From Aptenodytes patagonicus (Eukaryota > Chordata > Aves > Sphenisciformes > Spheniscidae): a stretch of DNA of 64,000 nucleotides. Below the pieces are notes generated by a model. It was not told where the DNA came from and ran no database searches. It was given only the letters and a program-made list of their open reading frames with translations. This document shows positions 1 to 12,340 of this stretch, piece by piece. The position numbers and the translations under genes were made by a program. Numbering within the stretch: the stretch's first letter is position 1; each line of letters starts with the position of its first letter. Location: positions 7,918,001 through 7,982,000 of the forward strand of contig NC_134970.1 in the NCBI RefSeq assembly GCF_965638725.1, written 5' to 3'.

Positions 1-165
1 CTTGCCAGTCCTTCCCAGGGTCCGGGAACTGGTCCCTGAGCTGGGTCCGGCTGTCCTTGTCCTCTGCTCCCGGCAGGCTGGCGCAGCAGCACTGGTGGGA
101 CCGTGCCTGAGCCTCGTCGGTTGGGAGCTGAGAGTAACGGGGGTTTTGCCAACTCTGTCTTACAG

Positions 166-3100
166 GTGGCAGGAGGCCTTTTTGCCTGGGAAACCCCGGA
201 GGAAGGAGCTCTTCAAGCCCTGTGCGTGGACATTCTGGGCTCGCTGGATGTCTCTCTGAGAGGGATGGCCAAAGTAAGTTGCCCTCTGCCCTGCTGCTGT
301 GGTCACTTCTTGCCTTCAGGGCATTTTTCGTTGCGCTTCCTCATGCCTTGAACCTCTCCCCTCACGTGCGCTGAATCAGCACACAAGGCTCAGGGAAACG
401 CAGACCATCCTTTTTGTCTTCGAGCTGAGTGGAAGTGCCAGTGTGGCGAATTGCCTGGTTCTTCTCTGCAGCTCCTGTGGCCGAGGCTGCTGCAGTATGT
501 GGTGCCAGCCCAGTACAGCGGCATGCTGATCCCGCTCTCCCGCTGTCTCCAAGCCCTGGCTGAGAGACGGGAGAGAGCAGGATGCGAAGAAGAAGAGGAG
601 GAGCCTGATGCCGTGGACTCCCAGGAGCAAGGTAGGAGCCCCAGTGAGTGCTGCTGGGTTTGGCTGGGTGCCGGGCCAGTCTGTGTTTACGCGTGCCCTG
701 CCAGCCCTGAGCAGGAGCCCGGGAGAACCAAAGGCTCTGCTGCTGGGCACGAGGGACTCTTCCCTGCATTGCCTCTCGCCTGGCGCAGAGGCCTGGCTCT
801 CCTGCTCGCAGCGTGCTCCTGGTGAGCCGGGGCTCGTTCCTGGCCATGCTGGAGCTGACTTCATCTCATGCTGGGCAGCCCTTGGGAGTCCCCCCCGAGG
901 CCAGCGCTGTGGCAGCGCAGCTGCTCTCAGCCCTCAGCCCTCTGCGGGGGCAAGGGAGGTGCGAGGGGCAGGGCATGGCAGGGGCTCGTCGGTCACCCAG
1001 CCTTTCTTCTTCCCCGCAGCCCAGCTGCCGACTCCCCAGGCCCTGCTGGCTCGACTGCTGGTGAGTAACGGGGCTCTGAGGAAAGAGCTTTTCTGGCCAG
1101 GGGTGGTGGGAGAGCCTGGGGCAGAGGTGCTTTTGAGGCCAGTGCCAGGAGCCCGCAAGGAGAAGGCAGTGCGCCTGAACCTTCCTGGGCCCGTCGGGGA
1201 TCCCACTCCTTTCTCGGGGCCAGCAGCACCCTGGGTGAAGCCATTGGATGCCCGCTGCTGGCCGGAGTGGCGCCGAGCTCCCAAGCTCCCTCCCGGGAGA
1301 AGCTGCAGCTCTGGCGGCAGGAGTGACCCTTCTCTCCTGCTCTCGCCTAGGTGGTGGCGGCAGCTCCTCACAAGAGCGGCGAACGTGCAGTCACTGCATT
1401 GCAGCTGCTGCAGGCCCTCCACGGCAGGATCCACAGAGCCTTGGGGGCGGCGTGGGCGACCGAGATCCCCCTCCTGCTGCAGTACTTGGAAGGTAAAGCG
1501 CGGGAGGGGAGGGAGAGGCTATGGGGACAGAGAAGGGGCAGGGCAGCTTTCCAGTGTGACGGAGGGGAATTGTCCCCAGCTCCCCAGCACTTGCTCTGCT
1601 GCCTTTCCCCTCCCAGGGAGCCAGCACTGAGGCTGGGGGCAGCCGTTGATGTCCCCTAGGAGGGCAGGTCTTGGTGGCACCCCCATGTCCTGGCTGGGAT
1701 GGTGTCTGGGGCAGGGACAGGACTGGTGCTCCTGGAGGAGGTGCAGCCCCTGGCTTTGGAGGGCCGAGTCCCCAGGCCAGGCCAGGTTTGCAGCATCTGT
1801 CCTTGGCAATAGCCTGGGAGGAGGGCTGCAAATGGGCAGAAAGTGGTGGGTCATTCAGGAGAAAATGTGTGTTGCCGGTGCGTGCTGGCACTCAGTGGTC
1901 GGCGTTGTTCTGGGAGCTGCAGTCAAGCAGTGGGGATCAGCTGCGGTCAGTGCGTCCTTCCCCAACTTGAATGCAGTGGCTCTGACAAACGCCCCTGGGC
2001 TCCCTCCTGTGTCTTTGGCCTCACAAGGGCTTTGGCGCAGGTGCTTCTAGGGCCTTTCTAGCCTGATGGCCTGGGACTTTTGGGAGGTCTGACCGCAGAG
2101 GAGACCACTGGGCTCTTCTTTGGTGTGAGCTTAAATAGCAGCAAGGGCTTTTGCTTCCTCTTGCTTTCTAGGAAAAACCGAGATCTCCCTGGACTCTGCA
2201 GAGTGGGAGCACCGTCTGCTTAAGGTATCGCATGCTTGGGGGAGAAGAGGGAGCAAACAAAATTGTGGGAGGAAGCTTGGGGCTGCCTGTGTAGGCACCA
2301 GGAGGTGGGGGCACCTCCTGAGCACCCTGCACCTCCCCCCACAGTAGGTGCCTGCCTGCTCAGAGGAGCTGCTCTCTGCACATGTGCCACGGCTGATGGC
2401 TAATGCCCTCTAACGCTGTGGCACACGCCTTAGCACTGCCTCCTCCTCCACATCTGGCGTGCCAGGGGGTCTCGCCTGAGGTGTTAGGAGAAGAGGGAGG
2501 CTGGAGAAAAGAGGGTTGGGTGGGGCAGGGGAAGAGACTGCCGTTCCCGGCAGCTCTCCCCCAGCAGTGTCCCGGGACATGTGAGTGTGGAAAGGGTCCT
2601 GGCCAAGGGCAGGGGAACACTCGGCTTCCTCTCCTGTTCCCCACAGTTCCTACAAGCGTCACTGGAGCCCATCGAGGACAAGGCTTGGACCGTGGGCCTG
2701 AGCCAGGAGCTGAGCCAGCAGCTGGGCAGCTCTGCCCCTGGTTCCTGGGAGAAGGTGTGTCTCCTGCCCCGTGCTGGGGCTGGGGCTGGGGCTGGTGCCG
2801 GTGCTCTGCCCATGCAGGCGGTTTTCACTGCTTCCCCTTCCTTCACCCCCAAAGGCACTTCCTCCTGGGCTGCTCCAGTGGCTGGCTACAGCCTGGCACC
2901 ACGGCTGGCCTCGCCTGCTCCCAGGGGCGGTCGGGTCCACCTGGGGCCAGCCCTCTCCTGACAGGTCGAGCCGTGACCGCATCTCGGGCTCGGCCTCTTC
3001 TCTTTCAGCTTTTCCTGTACAAGGCTCTTGGGACAGCACTGGCAGCTTGTCAGGACCTCAGACACGTCCAAGAGCAGGTGCTGAGGTTCCTTCAGGAGAC

Positions 3101-6100
3101 AAACCCTGTGGAGCTGTCTGAGGCCCAGGTGAGGTGATGCTCATGTCCTGAGCATCCCCTGCCTGTTCCTGGGGGAGAGGGAGGGCTGCTCCAGACCTCC
3201 TTGATTTCCCCGTTGCTGCCATTCCCCCCTTGCTGCAACGTCCTGCCTGGCCGTTGTCACTGGCTGCAGCTGAGTGCCTGGGCTGGAGCCGACTCCCTGT
3301 TTCTCTGTGGTTGCAGGGAATGATTTTTGTTGTGTCCCACGCTGCCAAGAGCCACTTCCACCTGGTCTTGGACACAGTGACGATGTTCACCGCCGCTTTC
3401 ACTAGAGACTGGTTTTATCAGACTTCCATGGGCTGGAAGGTAAAGGATCCAGGGTTTTGCTGTTTGGCTTTCCTTTTTTGGCCTTATTTCCACTTCTACA
3501 CCTGCAGCAGCCAAACCGTGGCAGCTGTGTTTAGATAAGCCCTCTTGTAAGAGCTCCCTGAGACCTGTGTTTCAGAGGGGATGTCCTGGCATTGGGGCCC
3601 CTGAGGTGTCATTGGAAAGGACGGAGTTTGACACCTCGTGGATCAGAGCCGGCCGGCTGGGGCAGCTGCAGCAGTTGCTTGCATGCAGCCACGTTGCCCG
3701 TGACTTAACTTCAGCAGGAGCTGGCAAGAAGGGGGTGGGCATGGTGCGACACTCTGCCCCTTCCCCAAAGCTGAGGGCTGGGAGCAGGAGCCTGGTGAGG
3801 TCTCGCTGGCTCTGCCCCCCACCTGGGGGCCACGGGGAAGCCTTTCAGGGCAGGGCAGGGCCCTGCAGAGAGAGCGGTGCAGCCTGGCCTGGGCGGTGGG
3901 CAGACTGGGCTGATCTGCCCACTGACACGCGTAGGCTGCGCATCTCTAAGCAGGACCGTGACAGGCTATTTCAGATACCTTTCCACAGAAAGCTTCCAGA
4001 CAGCTCCCCAACCCCTCAAATCAGTGGTAAAACCACCAGCAGTGTGTGTGATGCTGGCTGCACCCTCCTCCTCAGTCCATGCGAGAACCCACGCTGTGGG
4101 ATGGGAACAGCTCCCGGCCCCAGAGCTCGCAGCTTGAGGAGTAGCTTGGGGAGCTGCTGGGAGGTGCCCAGGTGAACGAGGAGCTGGTGAGGGTGCAGGG
4201 CAGCGGCCTGCCGCAGGAGCCTGCGGGAGTCCTGGAGCTGATGTCTTGGGGCATCTCTGTCGACACAGATACAGCGGCGGCAGAACACGGGGAGAGCCCA
4301 GGCCACTTGCGCTGCTCTCATGCGCACCTACAGCGGCATTGCGCTGCGTGCCCCCAAGGAGCAGCTGCTCACCTGCGTGGATAAAGAAATCATGGGCAAC
4401 ATCCTGCGGCTCTCCAGAGCCAAACAGAGGGTAGGAGCGTGGGGCGTGCAGGGGCAGGGATGCCTGGGTGCCCTCGCTCCAGCCCCTCAGGGCTGGGGCA
4501 TACCGAGATGGACGGTCTCTTTCTAAAGATCCCCCAAGGAAGGGTTTGTCCTCAACGTCCAGACCCCAAACCCCCACGGGTTCCATGCTCCTCTTCCCTG
4601 CCTCAGCCCTTCAAAGAGTTCAAGGGGTGCTTTGCTCTCTTTGGCCTCAGGACTTGCAGCTCAAGCTTGCCTTGGTGCAGAGCATCACTGAGGTCAGCAG
4701 CGCCATCCGGGCTGTGGGCGACTGCGGCAGCTTTGAGCTCTCCTTGAAGCAGGAGGCGACGCGGACCCTGCTGGTGAGTGCCTGTAGCCGGGGCAGTCAC
4801 ACGGGGGAGTTTTGGGCTGTGCCATGAGGCTGCTTTCCCCAGAGGCACAATGGTCTCTCGGCTTCATGCGAGCTCCTGGAGCTGTGTCCCGAGCTGGTGG
4901 GGCCCTTGGGCGCTGGTGCTGGGTGGCTATGGCTGGGGAGCAGGGTCCCTCCTGCGGTGCCTTTGGGGATCCATGGGGGTGACGGGGCAGGGCCTGTCAG
5001 TGGAGCCTGTCCCCGGGGGAGGCGGGAGGGCTGTCCCGTGCCCCTGCCCACTGCCAACTGTGCGCTTGTCTCTCTGGGACTTGCAGGACTGGATAAAGGG
5101 GGAGCCCTGGGACTCCCTGGTGTATGGAGTGTTTCAGGCCCTGGAGGAGTTGAGGTGAGGTCTGTTCCCCGGGCTCCGGGGGCTCCCAGTGTGTCCCAGC
5201 CCCAGTGACCTTGAGCGTGGAGCCGGGAGCTGCTGGGGCTGTGGAGTGGGAGGGTGTTCCCCATTTCGGGTGTCTCCCGATGGAAGGGAGCCTCAGGGGT
5301 TCCTTAACCTGGGTGTGGGGGTTGCCTGCTGCCTGGGAGGAGGCAGGAATTGCTGGAGCTGAAGGCAGTGCTCGCTGGCATGGGCTGGGGATGTTGGATT
5401 TGGGGCCCTCGATTAGGAGGAACCCAGCTATGGTTTGAGCCACTCTGGAGAGGGCTAGTAAATCCCCTTTCTGTTTTCTCTTCCTTTTTCCTCTGGCCAG
5501 CAAGCTGAGGCCACCTCTGAGCAGGGAGGAAAGTCGCAACCTGCTGTCAGTGTGCTGCCAGAGTGTCTTGTCCTACCCTTCCAAGGAGCGGATGAACAAG
5601 GGAAGGAAGACAGTGAGGGCAGCTGTGAACGTGCAGGTACCCACCGGCCAGTGCCTGCCCACCTCTGGGTCAGGATCCCACGTCAGTGCGCCCTGGCAGC
5701 CCCCGTGATGCAGAACCTCAGCTCTCCTTTCCTCCTTTCAGCTTCTGCACAGGAGAGGCATGGAAGATCTGGGCCATCTCATAGAAAGCCTTCTGGAGGC
5801 AGAGGCCACCTCTGCCTGTTTTGACGATGTGGTCCACGTGAGTAGCCATGGGGCAACAGGGAAAGCGTCACAGGGGCAGGGAATCAAGGCCTTAGAGGGT
5901 GATAGGAGGTGGATACCTTTCCTATGGGAAAGTGGGGCTTTGGCTCCTCGCTCTGAGGCTGTGTGTCTGGCTGGGGCCAGGGCCTGAGCTGGGGGACAGG
6001 AGCGCCCGGCCACTGTGGCCTCAGGACAGGCAGAGAAGTGGGTCCTGCCAGAGGGAAAGCCAAGAGCCAGCCCTGAGCTGGGCGAGAGCAGCCTGGGGGA

Positions 6101-8009
6101 AGGCTGGAGTGGGGAGACGCTGGCAGGGAAGCAACACCTGGCTCAGGGCAGAGGCAGCTGGAGAGAGCAAGGCGGTGGAGGCAGCAGTGCCAGTGCTCGG
6201 TGGGGCTGGGGGCTGTGCCGGGAAGGGGCCAGAGAAGGAGGGAGAGGGAGAGGGATCTCAGGGAGAGAAAGATGCCTGTTGCGAGAGAGATGCACCCTGC
6301 CTCAGGTCCTGAAGGGCTGGCTCACCTCAGCCCAAGAATGGGAGCGGGAGAGAGCCCTGCGGGTTTGCGCCCACGTGCTGGGAGCTTGCAAGGAGCGGTT
6401 TGAGCTCATGGTGAGTAGGGACCCCCCGTGTGCCCCGGTGCCCCCTCCCCACCATTCATGGCCCCGGAAGGGAGCCCTGCCTGGCCAGGTGCTGGGTTTC
6501 AGGGCTCCTGGGATTATGGGGCAGCCCTCCTGCCTGCCCCTCTGCCCGGTCGCTGCTCAGGGAGCAGGACGGGCGGTAGGGGCCAGTGGGTGCTGGGGCT
6601 GCCTGCGACCCTTTTCCTGCCGCTCTCCCCTGCAGCGAGGACATCCTTGCAAGCAGTTTGGCTCTCTGGTGGGCCTGCTGGGGACTCTGACCAGCGGCTG
6701 CCTGGCCGCATCCTGCCAGAGGGCATGGGTCTGCCTTGGCTACCTTCTCCAAATGCAAGGTGAGGAGAGCGGGCGCTTCCCAGCCTTGCTCAGCCTGATC
6801 CTCCCTCCCTTCCTGGCTTGGCACCACCGGGATCCTGCAGGGCCAGGCCCCATCCCCAGGAGGGAAGGGGGAGGCAATGTGCTCCGCTGGTTTTGTGCCC
6901 CCACCCTGTTAACTCTCTGCCTCCCCGGCCATCTCAGGAAGGATCCCTGGGAAAGGGTTGCTGAGTCCCACCTCCTTGGGGCACGTGTGATGTTGGGTGG
7001 TCAGGGCCATCCCCACTGCTGTCTGAGAGCAGGATGTTGTCACTAGCGCTGGGGACTGTCCCCCTCCATGTCTGTCCCCCTCCACGTTCCAGGGAAGACA
7101 GAGGGTGGTCAGACAGCTTGCTCGGATGAGGTCCCTGACGTTTCAGAGGGTGCCTCCCCCCTTGCTCCCTGCCCTGAGCCTGGGGAGACAGGCAGCTACC
7201 CAGGCAGTGTCTCCAAACTCATCCCTGCCAGGGAAGAAGTCTCCTGCCGAGCACAAGAGAGGAAACCAATTTGCTGCCCAGAGCAAACTGGGCAGGGAGG
7301 AGGGATCTGAGCTGCAGGCCCGGAGCGTGCTGCAAAGGGTTGTGTTTGAACCCTTTCCTCTTCAGGCAGCAGGGTCTGCCTGTGCTGAGGAAGTCACAGG
7401 GAGGTTTCCCGCCTCCCAGAGATGATGGTGGCCTGTGCGGGAATAGGGGACACAGCTGCTGGGAGCAGAGGCCAGTGGCTGCTGAAACCCTGAAGCCCCA
7501 GCAAACAGTTCAAGGAGGAAGAGGGGTCTTTCCAGCCCGGGATTTGTCAGCCGTTTATCAGGCTCAGGAAATCCTGCTGCACTGAGTTCAGGAGGGCCCT
7601 GGGTTTCCCTGTGGCCTTCACTGCCGCCACTTGGGTTCTCCTGGCCCCTCTCAGTATCTGGGGCCAAAGGCTGGGTTTCTGGGTTTCTGCAGACGTGACT
7701 CCTCTTTTCTCCTGGTGTTTGTTCCAGCCAAGACCATGAAGGTGGTGCCTCAGGCAGATGAGATCAGGTGCCTGTGTGAGGAGCCGAACAGCCCAGACAC
7801 CAAGACTCTGGCAGACAGCTGTGCCACAATAGCAAAGGTAACTGGCCCCAAAACAATGGCGTGGGGGCCCAGCTCCCGGACTCCTGCACGTCTCCCTGCT
7901 CCCCTCCAGAGTCTCTTGCTGTCTCCAGAGCGAGCTGTCCAGGACGGCTGTTGTTAGCAAGTAGCAGGAGGCTTTGAGACAAGACTGTGCTTTAGGCATG
8001 CTGGAGCAG

Positions 8010-8099
<90 letters not shown>

Positions 8100-11000
8100 C
8101 TCTTGTCAGAATACAGATTTGGTATATAAGCAAACAACATGGCGGGGAGACACTTCCAAATCAGTTACCTGCACCAGGTGTAAACAGCACTGTATGCACA
8201 GCGGGAGGATCAAGTGCTTGCCCCCTCCATGACTGCCAAACTAACAGTCCTGTCAAGTTTCCTTTCCTTTCTGAATGGCTGGAGCAGAGCTGTGACGCGG
8301 TCTCTCCTGTTCCCGACTTCTCTCCAGGCTGTTTGCAAATGCATCCCTCCAGCACAGGCCACGGACTTTCTGACTGCTCTCCTGGACAGCTTCCTGCGTG
8401 TCAGACCCACGTGTGTGAAGGCAGTGTGGAAGTGGGTGTTCGTCTTCCTGGTGGAATGCAGAAAGGAAATACTCCAGGAGGTGAAGGAGAACTTTTTTTC
8501 CATTTGACTTTGTCTTTTCTCCTGTTGGCTGTTGCACTACACACAGGTGCCCGTGTGCTGAGCTGAGGGGCTACTGATGGGTCTGAGTCGTGCATTAGCA
8601 ACTGCTGCTGGCGTCTGCTCCAGCTGGTGACAAGGATATGGGCACTTCTTGTCCAAAGTGTCCCGTTGGTCCAGGTCCTTCCCACGAGTGAGGCAGTTAT
8701 CACTGGGAGGCACCAACCTTGCCGTTCCTCCCCTTCCTCTGGGGTCGCTGTCAGTCCTCCCTGCCCTGGGACCCATTTCTTTCTTCACTGGTCCCCAATT
8801 CCCTCTACTCGGAGCTTTGCTGGGCACGCTAGGTTTTCCACAGGTTGGATACTTGTTCATTGCTCTTACTGCTTTCCCCGACTGTGGTGTTACCCAGCCC
8901 GCGAGGTGCTCGTCCCTTAGCGACCAGTTGCTGTCCATTTGTAGCCTGGGAGCCTCTGGCCTCATGCTGTGCCTGCCCTTTCAAGGCCTCTGTTCTCCTC
9001 CACTCGCGCTCTGCTGCGCCCCACTTGGGCTCTAGGGCTCTAGGGCTGGCGCAGCTCACTCAGCCCAGGCTAACTCCCCAGTGTGGCTGTCTGCCGCTGA
9101 CAGAGGTTGTTCACAGTGACGGCAACCACGGGTTGCAGCTCACAGGATCGTGCCCAGCTGAGCTAAAGCTCACCCAGCTGTTAGGTGGCTGCTGTTTACA
9201 GCCAGGGCAGGGCGTCCCTGTGCCGTCCCTGCAGAGCCCGTGGCCGCTCCAAGCAGCGGGAGCACCGCAACCGTGGGCTGCGGGGTCACCCCTTGCTGCT
9301 TCCCCAGGCGCAGAGCAGGTTGTGTCTGCCCCACGGGCCAGAGGCAGGCAGCTGTGGGAGAAGCTGGGATCTTCCACAGGATGAGGGACCTGGCTGCCTA
9401 TTTGTCCTTGTCATGGCCACAGCTTCTAGCTGTGAAAGGCTCAAACAAACACCCCTTCCTTTGGGGGAAGGTCCTTTGTGCGGGGAAGGGGCTGGCGCTT
9501 TGGGAAAGGAGGGTAGAGGCAAGGAAAAGTGTCCCTGGAGAACTGGCTTCCCCGGGAAGGAGTCACGTGCTCTTACACAGGCCTTGCAAGGCCTCTTCAG
9601 GGTTTTGAAGAGCGCGTGTGGTTTTGCTCTTGCATTGCTACAGACACATGGGGAGAGTTATTCAGGTGTTGGGTGTGCAATGTGTCCGTGTCCTCTGTGT
9701 GCACACAGGGCACACAGCTGCTCATACGGTTGGGCCCAGGCACATGCAGTGACTGAGGCTTTGCGTGTGAGTGCGTGCATGTGTGCGTGTGTGTGCACAC
9801 AGACGTGCAACTGCCAAGAGCACGCTCAGCTCCGGACGTGAGCCAGGGTCAGGCAGGGGGTGAGGTTTCGAGCTAGATCTGGACTCTGTGTCAAGGGAGC
9901 AGGCATTGCTCATGTGCTGAATGACTGTGTCTGGGCCCCGCAGGAGGGGGTAAAGGATGCACCGAGCCCTTCTTTCTCCTCTTCTTCCATTCAGGTGCCA
10001 AAAATCCTGAACACCCTTTACAGCTCCATGCAGCAGAGCACCCACAGGCCCTTCTCTCTCCATGCGGTGTTTCTCCTCACCCGCTTTCACCGGGAGCCTG
10101 TGATCAGCAGTCTCCTCCAGAAAGGTCTGCCCATGGACAGGTACGTGCACTATCCACTTCCCCCACTGTAGTCAAAGAGAGACCCTGCAGCTTGCTTGCA
10201 CCAGGGGGGTCCGGTTAAGCAGCAGGTCCTTTTTCTGCCTGAACTGTCTTGAGTGTTGCAAGACTGCGTGCTTGTGTCTCTGCTGTGAGTGGGGGGTTGT
10301 AAGCCCCATTGCAGACAAGGAGAAGGTCTGAGGGCGCTGCAGGACTGCAAGGATACGGGCTCATGGGTGAATGTCTGTTCCCTTGCAGTGACACGGTGGA
10401 GCTGTGGAGGAGCCTGGGGAGGAGCATCTTTGGGATTCAGGTCCTGAGGTGCTTAGTGGAGAAACTGAACAGAGCAGGAAACGACCGCCTGGGTTGTAAG
10501 CGGCCCAACCGTCAGACTGCTCTGGAGACTCTGACGGTATGTTCAATGGCAGACACATTTCTGCAGCTTTGCATCTGCTTTCTAACTCATACTCTGGCAC
10601 GAGGGAGTCAGGTGCCCTTTGCGGATGCCCGTGGAGACTGCCAGGGTGCTGTGCTGGGCCGGCCTCAAGGAGTGTGGGGAGCCGGGACAGTTTTGTGCTC
10701 CTGAGCCACAGGGCTGTCACAGAAGTGACAATTGTGGCGAGTAACCCCCCCGCCCCAGGCAGGCCGGGGAACCCGGCTGGTGGGAAGAGGCCCTGCCTGA
10801 ACAGGTGGTTCTTGGTCATGTTTCTCTGTAGATCACCCGTGCCATCTCCGAGGTGGTGCTTGCTCTGAGGAGCACAGAGGAGCTCAAGCAACTGCTTCCC
10901 CACCTCCTTCCCAGCCTCCTGAGGTGGGTCAGTGAAACGCTGGGCGAGGAGAGGCTGCTTTCCCCCGTGAGCAGCTGGAGAAGGCTGTTCCTCGAGGGCC

Positions 11001-12266
11001 GGGTCCTTGAGGAGAAGCCCTGCAGGTAAGGAGCTGAAGGGGCCGGTGGAGGGGTTGGCTTCAGTTCCCCTTTCCAAGACATGTGCGTTCGTGGGGCTGT
11101 GGGAGCACTTTGCCTGCCCCGCTTCCTAGATGTGCAAACCGGTCGTCGTGGTTGGTTTTACTTCTGCTCCTTCATGGAGAAATTCCAGCTCCCAGGCAAG
11201 AAGGTCTTACGCGGCTCGTACTGCGGACGGCTGTCATCTTGCCTCCTGCATACCCTTGCATGCACGATAGCATTGCACTCCTTCAACAGACCCGCGCTGT
11301 GGGGAGCATGGCTCTCACGGGCGCTGGTGTCATTCTTCGCAAAATGCTGGTGGGAAGAGGTATTAGGTGTTGCCTTGGTTATCGAGCATGGAGTCAGTCT
11401 AGGGACGTGGGTTTTCTTCTGCTTCAGTGGGTTTGGGGCACAAAGAAAATGCCAGTGCCGTTAGCTGCAGTCTTGAAGGCTATGGAGCATCATTTCAGGG
11501 GTAGTTAGCTCTGCTAAAGATAAATCTTCCCCTGATCTGTTGTGATTTGAGATTTCTTTGGTTTTGTGGCGGTGCTGGTTTTTTGATTGGCTTTGTTTTG
11601 TTTGACTGTGTTTTTATTTGTTTTGTGTTTTGTTTCTTTTGCCAGGCTTTTCCTTTTGGCTTTAGAGTTGGTGCTAGGCAGATGCATGGCAGACAAATGG
11701 ATGCGGCTGCTCATGAATCGGGCAGTGTGGGCTCGCCTGGAAGACCCCCTGGCTCACCCTGAGGGGGTGTGTCTCCTGACCAGGTAAGAGCCCCAGGGAA
11801 ATGGCTGCTGGGACCCTTCTGGCATGCCTGGGGGGACGTCCTCAGCTGAAGAATAGTGCCGGCATCAGTGCAAGTGAATTTTGGAGACCTGGCCTGTGGC
11901 CGTCCTGGGTAACTCTGTGTCCCTTGCTTGTGCTCCCTTGTGCAGCGTCCTGCTCCAGGCTGGGCTCGCATCACCCTGTCTGGTGCAGAGCCTCTTGCCA
12001 TGGCTGGGTTCCCGCTCAGTTAACCTGCAGGTGACAGCTAGAGCTTTCTTTGCTGAGGTAAGGTGGCGGGGGGGAGGAAGGGTTCAGAGGGGTTTTACTG
12101 AGATACTGCTGCTTGGGATGTCTTTTTTTGTGGGAAGATCCCTGGGGAAAGGGTCCCTGCAGTGGGGCGGTCAGGGGAACGCCCGGCTGGGACCAGGTCC
12201 CCATGGCACTGCCTGTGTCATTCCAGCTCTCTCGGGACGGCAGTACGGCAAGGAGCCATGCGTGAG
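166..12266 (+). CDS. MROH-family (maestro heat-like repeat) gene, 5'-partial, 23 exons
   Basis: Exons by splice site and phase: 166-273, 472-631, 1020-1060, 1351-1492, 2172-2224, 2647-2754, 3009-3128, 3317-3439, 4269-4430, 4651-4773, 5087-5154, 5501-5636, 5742-5837, 6306-6410, 6636-6759, 7728-7837, 8328-8480, 9995-10140, 10389-10536, 10832-11025, 11646-11783, 11946-12057, 12228-12266. They sum to 2709 nt, 903 codons with the stop, no frame break. The product is leucine-rich and helical, as expected of HEAT/armadillo solenoids; stretches such as LEPIEDKAW, IALRAPKEQLL, HRRGMEDLGHLIESLLEAEA and LELVLGRCM are those I associate with MROH-like proteins of bird genomes. No enzyme motif, signal peptide or membrane span is evident. 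Introns are short (about 100-1500 bp). The start codon lies upstream of the window. The acceptor of the 4269 exon is weak, and the last exon adds only 12 residues before TGA. Family membership is confident, the paralogue is not; the function of these bird copies is unknown. Confidence 0.85.
8014..8097. repeat. Compound microsatellite (TG)n(AG)n
   Basis: About 21 TG units are followed directly by about 21 GA units, inside the intron between the MROH exons at 7728 and 8328. The tract is uninterrupted, so it is likely length-polymorphic. Confidence 0.97.
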
Positions 12267-12340
12267 GCAGGCACTGGAAGAGTCCCTCTGCAATACCTGG
12301 CCGCAGCCAGCACCAAGGAGTTAATTAAATAAAGCTCATC
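12228..12340 (+). terminator. Terminal exon and polyadenylation signal of the first MROH gene
   Basis: A good acceptor (attccag) opens the terminal exon at 12228. In the phase set by the previous exon, translation stops at TGA 12264-12266. AATAAA follows at 12328-12333. The next frame stays open to TAA at about 12321-12323, so a small splice change would give a different tail. Either way the protein ends where MROH relatives normally continue with further HEAT repeats. Confidence 0.6.

Noticed and set aside
608-1630. A 340-codon + strand open frame
   Set aside because: It crosses real MROH exon/intron boundaries; only the exons it covers in the right phase show family similarity.
4070-4266. 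Coding-like stretch upstream of the MROH exon at 4269 (SMREPTLWDG.. then LGELL..)
   Set aside because: It has an in-frame TAG at about 4138 and is in a different frame from the exon that follows; I could not match it to the family. It may be a dead exon.
7547-8140. - strand frame with a long Ser-Leu and His-Thr run
   Set aside because: Translation of the TG/AG microsatellite.
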